A DNA stretch of 64,000 bases from Amaurobius ferox (GCA_951213105.1 OX578147.1:125023642-125087641), one strand, 5' to 3'. Counted from the stretch's first letter, positions 22,268-34,275 are shown. Notes: a model not told the origin generated them from the sequence alone. Numbers and translations: made by a program.

Positions 22268-22897
22268 AATGGCGTATGACATCCTTTTGCAAATTATATC
22301 ATTTACTTCTAAATTAAAAGCTCCAAATAAAGTGTCCAGTTTTGGCATAAATGTGAACTTAATCATATTTTGATGATTTGTCTGCGGTTTCTGAAAGAAA
22401 AATATTTGAAAACTTGAAGATGTTTATATCCCTAATCCGAGCTCATCGAAGATCAATAATCTGATGTGTATGAATTGAAATGTTCGCACTAAATTTTGTT
22501 TGATGTGTTTAATCAGTCGGGTCATCATCATGGATGATTAAAAGTACTTACAATGAATTCAAGTAAATATGCTCAAGTAAATATGCTTTTTCTTGATCCG
22601 TTTTGAAACTAATACCCAGTCTTTGGCCGGGTATTATACATCATTACAAGAAATAAAACTGCTGTTGTGCGAATACAACTTTTTGATACTCCCTTAATGA
22701 AGTTCTGAAAAAATTGTATAGTAAACATTATTGTCTAATATACCAAATATTTTTTCCATATATAATTCCATGTCTAATATTTTCCCATGTCTAATATTTT
22801 CCCCAATGTATATGAAGTACATTGGGAAAAATATATATTTCAAAGTAATTTTTTTTCAAACTATTAAACTAAACCGAGGCATTATTTTGACATCATT
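22268..22897. other. AT-rich stretch with a small hairpin
   Basis: A hairpin CCCAATGTA / TACATTGGG lies at about 22802-22826. Nothing else is recognised. Confidence 0.5.
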
Positions 22898-23125
22898 GTG
22901 AATGCCGCAACTCAACATAACAAACATTTTCACTTTGATAAAGCTAAGTTCAAAGGGTTGGGAAACAACGTCAAAAAAAGCTTTAATTCTTCAGTAAACA
23001 ACTTATACACACTAACGCGGGCCATGCATCAAAGGATTTCTTTCACTTGTCAGGAATTAGTGATGTATTGGAGTATATATGAAAGATGCAGGAGGTTATT
23101 ATATTTATATATTTGGATTTGTAAT
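22898..23125 (+). repeat. dispersed repeat, copy 1
   Basis: Shares with 25573-25790 the blocks AACTTATAC/TATGCCCTAACGC, TTTCTTTCACTTGTCAGGA, TTAGTGATGTAT and TTATTATATTTATATATTTG. Both copies hold an open frame of about 100 codons with partly similar peptides (CQELVMY in both), so a decayed coding element is possible. I do not recognise the protein. Confidence 0.6.
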
Positions 23126-23670
23126 ATAAGCTGTGGATGTGCGCATACCCAATTTAATGAAAACTATAGAAAATTGGCAGCTCTTATGCTGTCACTGTAT
23201 GTATCGGATGTTTCATATTGAAGATCGCTAGAAAGCCCTAAACCGGTCTGTGGATACTCTTGTCTGCAATGGGAGCGTAAACCTAGCTTTGGAAATGCCT
23301 CCAGCTTTGAAAACACATCTATGATCTTATGGTAACCTGTGATATTAATTATGGCCGCTGAGAAAAGGACATACAATAAAGGTGTAGAGATCAACTTTTA
23401 GCCTGGTCAAATGAATTTTATCTACACATCCCATAATACATTTTCTATGTACATTTTTCTTTACGCTATTATTCATTACTTTATTCATTAAAATTGTCAT
23501 TTACAGTAAGTAACAAATTTAGAACTCGAGCCTTGCTGTCAGTTCGCCAAATAAATCATACACTTCGTAAATTCATATTAACCTTTTGATTCATAGACTT
23601 GTTTAATCAAATGAATATTTATTAAATTAAAATAGTCTCGAGGGACGACAGCACATTGTTCACTGAATAA
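23126..23670. other. non-genic stretch, nothing recognised
   Basis: No supported feature is seen. The minus open frame at 23164-23394 has no recognisable motif. Confidence 0.45.
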
Positions 23671-24449
23671 AAAAATCTGATGTGGGCGACACATGACTTT
23701 CCTTATATAATGCAATGAATTTACTACTTTTACAGTTAAAAAATATGTTATTTTTATAGTAGATACTTATATTCTTTCCAAGATATTGAATTTTCTTAGT
23801 CGTCATTTTCATTGATTTAGCGCCATTTTTATCCATTTGGCGAGATTTTTGTTAATTTAGCAAAATTTAAAAAAGTCGCCAAGTTGGCGACATTTCGCCA
23901 AATTCGTCGCCAAAATCTCGCCAAGCGTTATGGACGGAGAAATAAGTTATTCTTACAGCAGATAAATGACTATTGGCGTTCAAATACAAAAGTATTACTC
24001 AAAGTATCTTTTTTGCTGAATGGAACGAGCTAGTTCCACGAGAATGATGTCACCCAATTTATCGCATGGTATTACATATGAAAAGTGAACATATTTCTCA
24101 ATAGGAAATATTTTTTTTATTTTATATGACGTTTTGATAATGTTTTTGAAAAATGTGCAATATCTCGAGAACGGTTCATATTAGCGTTCTAAAATTTATG
24201 CCAATCGTTTTCTAATGAAAAATTACATAAGAAATGTCTATTTGCGTAGCTTTATTAGCGGTTTTGATTTTTTGACGATTTTTTCAAAATTTCACTCGAA
24301 AATTTAGTGGGGGGGGGGGGGGGTCTGAACATTCGATTGCGTATAAAAACAATAGGCTTCCAGTGTTTACGGATTGTGATTTTTGTACCAAATTCCGTTC
24401 AAATCGGTCTATTCGTTCTTCAGTTATTGTCTCCACAGACTCACTGACT

Positions 24450-24485
<36 letters not shown>

Positions 24486-24610
24486 TCACTTCAAAAATGT
24501 TTGATTCGTGATCAGGGATGCTTGAAACGTGCTCTCCCGTCGAAAACTCGAATTCGAACTTTCGACTCCGTCACAATACTTTCCTTATACATTATGTATA
24601 TAAGGAAAGT
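23671..24610 (-). mobile_element. 1-kb Helentron-like element, copy D
   Basis: Minus-strand copy with the 3' hairpin and CAGATTTTTT end at 23671 and the 5' palindrome (ACTTTCCTTATATACATAAT) ending at 24610. The microsatellite is a plain (CA)n at 24452-24481. A G-run of about 16 at 24307-24322 replaces the short G-run seen in copy A. The GTCGCC motif series lies at 23800-23930. Confidence 0.8.
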
Positions 24611-25005
24611 AATAATATCTATCAAAATGGAACTGTTTACACGAACTAAAGTAGGCTGTTGCTAGTGGTAGAAAATCATGGTCATTCGTGTAGCCAGGCT
24701 TTGATGCACATTACACTTACCATTTGCGCCATTTGCATTTCGTATATCTATCATTGTTGCGACAGTACTTTCTTTGAGGATTCGCTTGCTTCACATGTCT
24801 GTTCAACTTTCTCATATTATCTTGTCGCCAGGAATATTTTAAAATTATTTTATTCCTATTGAGACCATAAGATTTGAGAGGAACTGGTTCCATCCGAACC
24901 CTGACTCTCAATTAGTGGCTCGGCTGTCTTACCATTGGACAGCAAGATCTTGATATTTCAGTCGCTTTTCTTCCATTTCCCTGTTGCATTGCCTGGATAA
25001 TGTAT
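24611..25005. other. non-genic stretch, nothing recognised
   Basis: No supported feature is seen. Confidence 0.45.
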
Positions 25006-25209
25006 TGGATCACCTTAGCTCTTGGAATCAATCATCTTAGCTCTTGAAGTGAATCATCAAAGCTCTTGGAGTGGATCATCTTAGCTCTTGGAGTGGATTA
25101 CCTTAGCTCTTGGAGTGGATCATCTTAGCTCTTGGAGTGGATCACTTTAGCTCTTGGAGTGGATCATCTTAGCTCTTGAAGGGAATCATCTTAGCTCTTG
25201 GAGTGGATA
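25006..25209. repeat. 22-bp minisatellite, about nine units
   Basis: Units of the form TTAGCTCTTGGAGTGGATCA plus two bases repeat about nine times with a 22-bp period. Central units are nearly identical, and the edge units carry GGAATCAATC or GAAGGGAATC variants, as in arrays homogenised from the middle. Confidence 0.9.
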
Positions 25210-25572
25210 ATTGAAATTGAGGCATATAACTGCTTGAATAAAATTATATACTTTTAGCTTCATATTGGTGCCATCCCTTATGTGTTGTCTATCCGCCGAT
25301 TATGTCATCACTATGTCAATGGTATTTTTGTCGCGTATCTTTTGACCATATGACTCAAATTGTCTATTTCCAAGCAACAGTACCTTAGCAACAAAATCCT
25401 CTTATGTGTATATTTTGTTTAACCTTTCTATTTAAGGTTATTCTGAAAATAGGTATTACGTTTTTTAAACCTTGATAAATTGACTGCAATAAATTCATTT
25501 CAAACTAAAAAGTTATATTTTTAGACAAGGAAACTAAGCTTAGGTATTAATTTCCCATCGGCCTCCATCATA
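25210..25572. other. AT-rich stretch, nothing recognised
   Basis: No supported feature is seen. Confidence 0.45.
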
Positions 25573-25753
25573 ATGCATTTTATCTCTAGAAAAAAGGTTA
25601 TAAGTACGGAGGGTATTAAAGCAACGTCAAAGAAAACTCTAATCCCTTCCGCAAACTACTTATATGCCCTAACGCAGGTCTTGCGTCACCGATTTTCTTT
25701 CACTTGTCAGGAGTTAGTGATGTATAGGGCTAGATATGAAAGATACAGGAGCT
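25573..25753 (+). repeat. dispersed repeat, copy 2
   Basis: Partner of 22898-23125, same strand. It runs without a break into the 0.33-kb tandem array that starts at 25754, so the array may be the 3' portion of the same element amplified here. Confidence 0.6.
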
Positions 25754-26715
25754 TATTATATTTATATATTTGCAATTGTAATACAGGGTTCACTCGGAAG
25801 TCCTTATGCATCCCTTTAACATTCGATAGAAGTGCTCTAGATATGCAGAAGCAGGGTACACTGAGAGAGAAGTCACTGTGCTATTGAACGTTCGCAGCGC
25901 CTCTAGCTGTGAATTTAAGAAGTTAGAACTTTTACCTTGAAAATGAAGGAATATAGGCGAAAATTTTTAATTACAAAGTTGTCAGGCAATGTTTTTCAAA
26001 CTTTGGGTCACGGAACCATTTTCAAATTTAATTCGATGGCGGGACCCCAAACTGAGAAAAAGTCCTTTGTGGTATATTATATTTATATATTTGAAATTGT
26101 TATATAAGGTTTACTCGTAAATCTTTATGTATCTCTTTAACATTCGATAGACTTATTCTGGAGCTAGCTGTAAAATCAGGGTTCAGTGAGAGAAAAGTCA
26201 CTGTGTGCTATCGAAAGTTTGCCGCGTCTCTAGTGGTGAATTGAAGAAGTTAGAATTTCTATCACGAAAACGAAGAACAGTGGGCCAAATTTTTCAATTA
26301 CAAAGTTGTCAAGCAGTGTTTTTTAAACATTTTGGTCACGGAACTCTTTTTACATTTAATATGATGGTGGAAACCTGAAATAAGAAAACGTCCTTTGTGT
26401 TTTATTATATTTATATGTTTGCAATTGTAATACAGGGTTTACTTGGAAGTCCTTATGTAGTCTTGTAACCTTCGACAGAAGTATTCTAGACCTGCAGAAT
26501 TAGCCACTTATAGAAAAGTTACTGTATGCTAACGAAAGTTTGCAGCACTTCTAGCGGGAAATTGAAGAAGTTAGAATTTCTCTCACGAAAACGAAGCAGG
26601 CGAAAATTTTCAATTACAAAGTTATAAAGCAGTGTTTTTTAACTTTTGGGTTACGGAACCTTTTACAAATTTAATTTGATGGAACCCCAAAATGAGAAAA
26701 GTCCCTTGAAAATTT
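25754..26715 (+). repeat. tandem array of three units of about 325 bp
   Basis: Units start at about 25754, 26075 and 26403 with TATTATATTTATAT. Each carries GGTTYACTCGGAAGTC, CTTTAACATTCGATAG, GAGAGAAAAGTCACTGT, GAAGTTAGAATTT, TTCAATTACAAAGTTGTCA and CGGAACCATTTT-like blocks. The third unit runs on into GCGGAACCCCTTGAATACTG and ends near 26780. Confidence 0.8.
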
Positions 26716-26879
26716 ACATGAAACTCTCACCTCGCGGAACCCCTTGAATACTGTCGCGGAATCCCATGGGTTCCACGGAACGCACTTTCAAAAAAGCTGT
26801 TGTAGAGCATTTTTATTATGCTGTTTACTATTTAGTATGCGGTTTGTTTTGAACCGTACAAAAATCTAAAACCAGAGTA

Positions 26880-27272
26880 TCCCACAAATGACTTTTCCAC
26901 CAAATTTTGTGAAATCGGTCGATTATTTTTTTCAACTAGAGTTGAAACTTACTATTTTTGCGGACCATTTCGCAAAAAAGGGTAGGTTTTCCTAATCGTA
27001 CTAAAATCTAATCAGCACCAGGATCTTTTCAGCATAAGGGACTTATTCACGAAATGTTGTGAAATTTAGTCAGTTAGATTGGATACATGCATTGCACAAA
27101 CAGGCAAACAGACCGACGCAAAGGCAGACGCACAAACAAACGTCACGCTAAACATAGGTTTTCGTGTTCTAGGGTGCTCGAAACGTATATAGATCCGTCT
27201 AAAACTCGAGTTGTGATTTTCGACACGATTTTAATAATTTTCCTATACATTACGTAATGTAGGGACGGTAAA
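26880..27272 (-). mobile_element. subfamily-2 Helentron-like element, 5' half only
   Basis: The minus strand starts near 27272 (ACCGTCCCTACATTACGTAA), then CGACACGATTTTAAT-type text and AATCAGCACCAGGATC blocks, and stops near 26880. The 3' end with the hairpin is missing. It aligns with 34768-35538. Confidence 0.65.
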
Positions 27273-27383
27273 AGAAATTTTCTTTAAATTTGAGATAAAA
27301 AGACAAGAAATTTCTTTAAGGTATCTTGCTTCAATTTTTGGGCTTTAGACATAGGCCAAGGAAATTTTTCAATCCTACATATA

Positions 27384-28104
27384 CAGGGTAATTCCTAAAA
27401 CCTTAATTCAGCTGACTAACTTTGTAGGAAACACAGCTACAGCTATGAAAGTTAGATATTGGTATAGTAAAATAACCATGCGCTGTCAGATGAGAGTGAC
27501 CGTAGCGCCCCCAGTAGCAAAATTTGGAACTTAGAACTCCTCGAAACTTTGAGAGATAGGGAAACAAACTAAATTAGAAACTTGTAGAGCATCCACGAAT
27601 TAAAAGAAAATTACATATAGTACAAAGGGATGAGGTAATTAGAAGGCTGTAAACGCAAAATTTTCGGAAGCCAATGTCGTGCCAAAAATCTGGCAGACAA
27701 ACCTCATACTACAGGCAAAAATTCGCATCTGATTGAAAGTTATGCAAGTACTGCTGTTACATTAAACACTAACAAAGTACTCAATTTTCTTCATGGCTGA
27801 GTATCATAAATCTAGTGTTTCCCTTACATTTAAAACCTTTAAAATTAAACCATCCTTTTGTGCCATATGTCATTTCCAACTAATTCGCAGATGCTGTACA
27901 AGTTTCTTATTTATTTTTTTGCTGTATCTCTCATGGTTTTCAAGATAGGAATACTAAATTCCAAATTTTGTCATTAGGAGCGCTGCGGTCACTCTCATTT
28001 GATAGCACATGGTTATATTATTATACCAATATCTAACTTCCATAGCTGTAGCTGTGTTTGTTCCAAAGTCATTTAGCTGAATTAGGACTTTAGGAATCAC
28101 CCTG
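27384..28104. mobile_element. foldback element with long terminal inverted repeats
   Basis: The left end CAGGGTAATTCCTAAAACCT and the right end, inverted CAGGGTGATTCCTAAAGTCC, begin arms of at least 170 bp with about 80-85% visible identity. They share CACAGCTACAGCTATG, AGTTAGATATTGGTATA and GAGAGTGACC. About 350 bp of unrelated sequence lies between them. A target duplication is not clear and no transposase frame exists. CAGGG ends would fit hAT, but the superfamily stays open. Confidence 0.75.
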
Positions 28105-29657
28105 AGTGTATGAGAAAGAGTAGTGGAGACTTACATTTTAGATATTTCTATGAATAAAATCCCTTACCTTACAAAGTACTAGTGGACGGAAAGTTAAAAA
28201 GAAGTATGAAACTTATCTAAAGAGAAATAAAAACAAACTTTCAGATTTTAAGTTGAAGTTACGTTCAGAGTAAATTCTTCTACAAATGAAATGAACATAA
28301 ACAGGAAAATGAAATGAGCATATCTGTTTTTGACATTTTTAATTTAGAAGAGTCGGAATAGTAAATAGTAAAGTATATATTGAAATATATATTATTTAAA
28401 CATTCCAATAGTATAAAGGGTTCATAGGAAAATCTAAAAATAAAGTCTAAGGTAAAATAAATTTAAATAGGTCGGTATTTTTCTTACTAGTTGAGTTCTA
28501 ATTTGAATTACAATGATATATTTTTCTGCAAAATTAACATTTTAATTAAACATTATTTTCTCAATACGAGCCTTTTGCCATAGAAATACAAACAATGAAT
28601 TGAGACTTTCATTATTGTTTCATTGTTTGTTTCAGCTCCACCTTAATTATTGTATCAAAGAATTTTGTTGTTTTGCCCAATATAAAGTTATAACTCCTTC
28701 CCTTTACCTCCATGGCCTCTAATTTTGCTAATCCACGACTGAAAGAAGTATACGGACTTGAAAAAAAATGTTGAGAGTTTAGTCCAAAATTGCATTAAGT
28801 AACTTATAAAGTATCATAGAATAATACAACAGCAACGTGTAACTGTAACATCCAATTATTTCATTTTTTCCAGGTAGCTGTAATGATACTTTAGTTACTA
28901 ACAACGTAACAGCAATTTACTCCTTAAAATTTTCAAGTAGTTCGACCCAACTCTGGATCTAATAGTTGTAAAATCAGTGGATTTAAGAAATGCTAAGAAT
29001 GTTAAGGAAAACAATTGACAATTAAATAACAAATAGAAAAATTCCAAAGATATTGTTAATTGCATATTGCAACTGAAACATAAATTAATGACTAGCACTT
29101 TTAGGATATCTTTTCTGTTTACTTTTATATGCTGAGGTAAAATAATATGACGCATTGAAAAATTAATCCTGTGAAATATTCGAATCCATCGACAAATCGA
29201 ATTTTCAATCCTGTTAGAAAACGTAACATAAACTATATGTACTGCTTGAAATTCACTCGTTTGCATATCAAAAACGCATGACAGTTTGTAATGTAATTAA
29301 TGTATAATCTCTGAAACAAATAAAGACAAGAGGACAAAAAAAACTTAGAATGTGACATCGTTTGAGATCGGAAGCCCGCCTTTATGAGTATATCTCGGAC
29401 ATGACAGCTGAACAGAAGAGGAACAGAAATGGTTGTCATGTTCAAGAATGTCATAACTATGTTCTAGAAAAATGAGGTCAAATAAAACAGCGTAGATGGG
29501 TATAACGATTAATAAGAACAATGCTGCAGTACAAGTCTGTTATTGTCTTGTGTATTTGTAAAGACAAGTTAGTCTTGAAAAGAAACTGGCTTGTGACGAT
29601 AAAAGAAATTGTTTATGTAACAAATACACGATTTTTGCTAATTTAGCCGTTTTTATT
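28105..29657. other. AT-rich stretch, no gene recognised
   Basis: Two minus-strand open frames (29266-28898 and 29454-29233) lack any recognisable domain or codon bias. No repeats stand out. Confidence 0.5.
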
Positions 29658-30450
29658 ACTTTCTCGATATACATAGTATAATGTATTGGGGAAGTATTGT
29701 GGGGAGGTCAAAAATTGGGATTTAAATTTCCAACGGAAGAGAACATTTTAAGTGTCCCTGAATTTGACTTGAACGTTTTGAAGGGATGTTAGTGTGTTTG
29801 TGTATGTGTGTGTGTGTGCGTGGTTATGTATGCTAGTGTGTGTGTGTATGTGCGTGGTTATGTATGCTAGTGTGTGTGTGGTTATGTATGCTAGTGTGTG
29901 TCTGTGTGTGTGTGTGGTTATGTATGCTAGTATGCTAGTGTGTGTGTGTGGTTATGTATGCTAGCGCGTGTATGTGCATGTGTGTAAGTGAATGTGTACG
30001 TATGAATGTAAGTGTATGTGCCCGTTAGACTGTGAACACTATATCTCAGGATCGAAGCTCTTCCAAAACAATTTGCTACGATAACAACAATCAATGAATG
30101 CTGGAAACTTATTCATATGAAATGCAAACACATGTTCGAAAACCTCACAATTTTCGTACAAATTAAAAAGAAAATCCTTAAAATTTAATTTTAAATAGTG
30201 ATAAGCAATAATTTCAAGCGCAATACTTCATTTGAAAACAAATGAGGCAGACGTTAAAATGCTAGCATGAACAGCTCTTGAGATATTGCACATTTTTCAA
30301 ATACATTTTTCAAAAAATTAAAAAGTAGTAAGAATCAGCCAATACGTTCACTTTTTAATAAGCAACATTGTGCAACAATCTACTCTACATCATATTCGTA
30401 ATTTGTTCCATTCACGAGAAATGGTCCTTTTTTCAATGCAGTATAGTCTC
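29658..30450 (+). mobile_element. diverged Helentron-like element, 3' end missing
   Basis: Starts ACTTTCTCGATATACATAGT with the inverted GGGGAAGT, then GGGGAGGTCAAAAATTGG, AAGTGTCCCTGAATTTGA, a TG-rich minisatellite (29793-30010, units with GGTTATGTATGCTAGTGTG), and TTGAGATATTGCACATTTTT. It matches the order of copy B with many substitutions. The last block before it breaks is TTCCATTCACGAGAAATGG. Confidence 0.65.
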
Positions 30451-30515
30451 GCATGTATAAGTGGTCTCTCTTGGAGGTGCGACTCGTGATTCGTTTCTTA
30501 TGGGCATAAACTATG

Positions 30516-30845
30516 GGCATGTTGAGTGATGGTGTCATTCTCCTGCAAGACAATGCCAGGCCCCATACTTCTCGCCAAAATCAAGAATTGCTGCAAAAGT
30601 TCAAGTGGGAGGTCTGGAACCACCCCCCATACAACCCAGATTTGACACCCAGTGACTATTTCTTTTTTCCTGAATTGAAGTAACACTTATCTGGAACAAG
30701 GTTCTCTTCAGACAGTGATGTGAAAACAGCTGCCGAGAACTCTCTCATTGGACAGGGGCGTGATTTTTACCAAGGCGGGTTAAACAAGTTGGTCCTGCGT
30801 TCAGATAAATGCCTAAATACATTTGTTGATTATGTAGAAAAATGA
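30516..30845 (+). pseudogene. mariner-family transposase, C-terminal fragment
   Basis: A 110-codon segment reads GMLSDGVILLQDNARPHTSR, then HPPYNPDLTPSDYFFFPELK, and ends with KCLNTFVDYVEK and TGA. The D of QDNARPH and the later D of SPSDY-type (TPSDY) are the second and third catalytic positions of the mariner DDD/DDE triad. The spacing and the HPPY.PDL motif are typical of mariner rather than Tc1. The protein would cut and paste its transposon at TA sites. The N-terminal DNA-binding half and the first catalytic Asp are absent. An in-frame TAA follows ELK and there is no start codon, so it is a dead fragment. It abuts the broken 3' side of the diverged element at 29658-30450. No terminal inverted repeats were identified. 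Confidence 0.85.
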
Positions 30846-31325
30846 TCGCCAAGTATGCCTCTTAATTCCATTTTGTATTTTCTGTCTATTGTTAACAAAT
30901 AATTTTTATTACCCTTGTAACCTTTTTTTTTTAAATCCATCCTCGTATATGTAATTAAATTTACTATACTGTGACAGGTACAAAACAAATCTAGATTTAT
31001 GCATTATAATCTTATACATAATGAACTTCTGCAGACTGCTATTTGGTATGAAAATTTGAAATTGGTATTGTGCGAAAATTAAAACAAACATCATGTAGCA
31101 CGAAAAGGGCCGCCCGATATCTCCCTCGCTATGGTTTTGGAGTATTGAAGTGCTGGATTACTGAGAATGTACTGTAGTTTTATATTTTGACGTCAAGGAA
31201 TTTGTATTCATTTATTTTACGGGATATTAAATAAATTTCAATTTCATTTTGATGAAGACTTTTCTGTTTTGACCGATAAGTTTCCAAAAGCGACAAATTT
31301 CAATTTATGTGGTTTTAAGTCAATG
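30846..31325. other. non-genic stretch, nothing recognised
   Basis: The first bases may be the 3' untranslated part of the mariner relic. Nothing else is supported. Confidence 0.45.
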
Positions 31326-31342
31326 CCAATAAGCAGTGTCTG

Positions 31343-31401
31343 TTTGTTTGTTTGAGACCCAGACCGTCCGACCTACCAGGAAGGTGTAAGGTAACCATTC
31401 C
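31343..31401 (-). mobile_element. 5'-truncated SINE tail with target-site duplication
   Basis: The minus strand reads GGTTACCTTACACCTTCCTG, GTAGGTCGGACGGTCTGGGT, CTCAAACAAACAAACA, which is the last 58 bp of the SINE family. It is flanked by CCAATAAGCAGTGTCTG (31326-31342) and CCAATAAGCAGTGTGTCTG (31402-31420), a target-site duplication typical of LINE-driven retroposition. Confidence 0.85.
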
Positions 31402-31583
31402 CCAATAAGCAGTGTGTCTGAATGTATTTATAGTATCGAAAACCCAGACCACTCAACTGGCCCGAGCGCTTACAGCAACCATTTGAGTGTCCGAAGCATA
31501 TAAATCTAATAAAAATCTAGAGTTCGAACATTCGATCCCAATATTAAAATATAATACAGCCCACTCTAACGAATATAAAAATG

Positions 31584-31660
31584 TAATCTGATATGCGTAA
31601 CATATGACATTCCCTACAATGCAACGACTTTACTTCTTTCACAGTGAAATTATGATATAC
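31584..31660 (-). mobile_element. Helentron-like 3'-end fragment
   Basis: AATCTGATATGCGTAACATA followed by TGACATTCCCTACAATGCAA and TTTACTTCTTTCACAGTGAA matches the 3' terminus of copies A and D with substitutions. The rest of the element is absent. Confidence 0.5.
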
Positions 31661-31865
31661 AAGATTCACAGCATGATCTTCAGGCCTTTACTAGTGTTGT
31701 TACTTCCTCTTTTTATACTGACTGAGACAATTTTTTTCGCCTGAGATACTAAATGCGTTAACATGAAGCGACGCCAGTCATATGGCAGTAACTAACTCTC
31801 CTTCTGCCACAAACATCGATCGAAGATGCTAAGAATCAGTACCCAAATTATAAGTTCGGATCCGA

Positions 31866-31990
31866 AGCTAGCTTTTGGTCTAATCTTACAATGGCGGCCT
31901 TGTAAGCTCTAGGTCACGAGTTCGAACGTGGCTCAGGACCACCCACCAACATCATCAATTCCTACAAATCTGATTGTGAACGAAAATTTC
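31866..31990 (+). mobile_element. possible tRNA-derived SINE
   Basis: GGCGGCCTTGTAAGCTCTAG followed by GTCACGAGTTCGAACGTGGC has a box-B-like GAGTTCGAACG and an anticodon-loop-like stretch, but the box A half is poor and no cloverleaf closes. The following text (ACGAAAATTTCGTTGACATA) could be a SINE body. Only one copy is in the window. Confidence 0.35.
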
Positions 31991-33959
31991 GTTGACATAG
32001 TAAAACTCAACCGATTTGTGCAAAAATGTGTACATAGTTTGAACTAATCATGTCGATTTGGATCACGAAAACTTTGAATTCTAAATTTAGGTCTATGTAC
32101 TGAAATATCTGAGGTCAAATGTCAGATAATGTTAATTCTATGGAGAAAAATTATTTTCAAAAAATTCGCGTGCCACACAGAATTTTCTATTTGTTTTGTA
32201 TAACTTGCGCAATTGTTCAAGTTACTAGGCTGTCTTGTACATTGATTATCTAATATTTAGTATTTTAGATTTGAAATTTTGAGTTGCAAAATTTTAAATT
32301 CAAAATATTCAATATTTGGATTTTGACTTTCATGAAATTAACGTCACAGTTATTAAACATGTAGTTATATCCTGTAGAAGTCTGCACGGGTTAGGGCCCA
32401 GTCCACGGGCTTATGTGCTTTTTCACCAGTAGTTCAGGCTAGGATTGCGATTTCTGACACGGTTTTAGGCCAGTCCGGGATCGGACTTAGTTTTCAAAAG
32501 TCGGGTACAGCCAGACCGAGCATATTTAATTTAGAAAACTTGTTAAATGAATTTTAATCGAGTACATGTATTTATTGCGTTTATTTCGACTATGTAAAGA
32601 TCAGTGTTTAAAGACAAGCAAATAATTATCTCAAAATTTCACACATTCATGTTTTTAACATTTTAAACACATTTGAATACAAATCATTTTGGGCTCGGGT
32701 TCTTCATTTATAAATTTCTTCGGCCTCAGATCGTGTTTAAGCACTGGTATGGTCGGGTTGGATGCAAATATGAAATTTTGGTCAGGGTAAACCTGTAACA
32801 TCCTGCTCCGATTCAGTTTCGGATCACGAGAGACAGCCTAAATCAACTGTTTATGCTGTTACAAATATATTATTTTAATTTTAGATTCTTTGAAAAGTTT
32901 TGGTATGACATTAAGTAATAACTTTCACCCCAACTCGTAATAGTACCTGAGGGTGATGACACTTGAAATTTCAAGGGTGATGATACTTGAAATTTCAAGG
33001 ACGGTGACACTTGAAATTTTCCAATAAAGGGACAATATAAACATTGGTGAAAGCACAGGATCAGATGAACATTTCCCTAACTACCTTCCGCGGCACAATG
33101 GTGATCTGTCCGTGAATTTTTTTACAAAATATTGATATCGATATATTGAATTATCCATTTACATAGAAGAACCTTTTCGAATCAAATGACTGCATCAGAA
33201 AGTCAAATGAAGCTTCTCACCCAAATGTTTATCTAATTTAATTCACTTCAACGATTTTGTCTTAAGTTAAATATCAAATAAAAGCACTTTTATCGGATTA
33301 AGAAATGTACACCACCATATAAAATTTGCAAAGTTCTAAAAGTTTCTTTTTATGCTATAAATAATTTAACCAAATACCCAGATAAGGAAACCAACAAACT
33401 TTAGAATATTTTCTTCTAACCCTTGTCCATCAAAAATTCACCAACTTTATGCAATAGTGTCTTGCAATATCGACAGATCCCTAACGTCGTTCCCCTTAAA
33501 ACTGTGTACGTTCCATATATAACATTGAAGAGGCCAAAACAAGAGGGAATTTAAGTCACGTGCTAGGATGAAATTTTCCCCCGGGAAAGATAAAATAGGG
33601 AAAACCTTTTCAATCAGTTTTAAAGCTGCGTTTGAACTGCTTGTTGCCTAGAGTTGAGCGTGTGTGTATGTGTGTGTGTGTGTGTGTGTGCAGTGTGAGC
33701 TAAATAAGTCTCTAAAAAGTTTAAGACAAGCATTTTTCTTAGTTTGGTTATATTTATTAAATTGAATTAAAGCACTTTCTGAAATTGTTTGAAGAATTTC
33801 CTACTGAAAGACAAAATTTCAGAGTAGAAAATGTTATCAGCACATAACGTCAACACGTGTTTTCGTTTTTACATAGAATGAAGTTACAATAGAAGTTACG
33901 ATGAAGTTACATCACAAATTTACGTTAATGGGGGAGTACTTGGAATTCTACTCGCAAAT
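31991..33959. other. non-genic stretch with a small 24-bp repeat
   Basis: Three units of GTGATGACACTTGAAATTTC with a 24-bp period lie at 32951-33020. A G+C-richer patch at 32385-32520 is unassigned. A (TG)n tract is at 33659-33690. No gene is recognised. Confidence 0.5.
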
Positions 33960-34275
33960 ACTTAACTAATTCCTTTATTTACTAAATTCTCAGTATTCAT
34001 AGTTATTTCCTTTATTTACTACATTCTTATTATTTATTACTATTTATTTTACTTAATACATTTTTATTATTTTTAATTATTTCCTTTACTTACTACATTC
34101 TTATTATTCATAACTATTTCCTTTACTTACTACATTCTCATTATTTATAACTATTTCCTTTACTTACTACATTCTCATTATTCATAACTATTTCCTTGAC
34201 TTACTACATTCTCATTATTCTTAACTATTTCCTTTACTTACTACATTCTCATTATTCTTAATTATTTTCTTTAGT
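33960..34275. repeat. 37-bp tandem repeat, about eight units
   Basis: Units of AACTATTTCCTTTACTTACT, ACATTCTCATTATTCAT repeat with an exact 37-bp period from about 34035 to 34260. Older, more diverged units lie to the left. Confidence 0.85.

Noticed and set aside
22898..25887. Two frames of about 100 codons with related peptides (both contain CQELVMY)
   Set aside because: Similarity follows from the shared dispersed repeat, and the flanking frames are not maintained. It is recorded as a repeat, not a gene.
29793..30010. Regular repeats with variable spacers
   Set aside because: It is a TG-based minisatellite inside a diverged Helentron-like copy.
31866..31930. tRNA gene
   Set aside because: Only box B is convincing and the arms do not pair.
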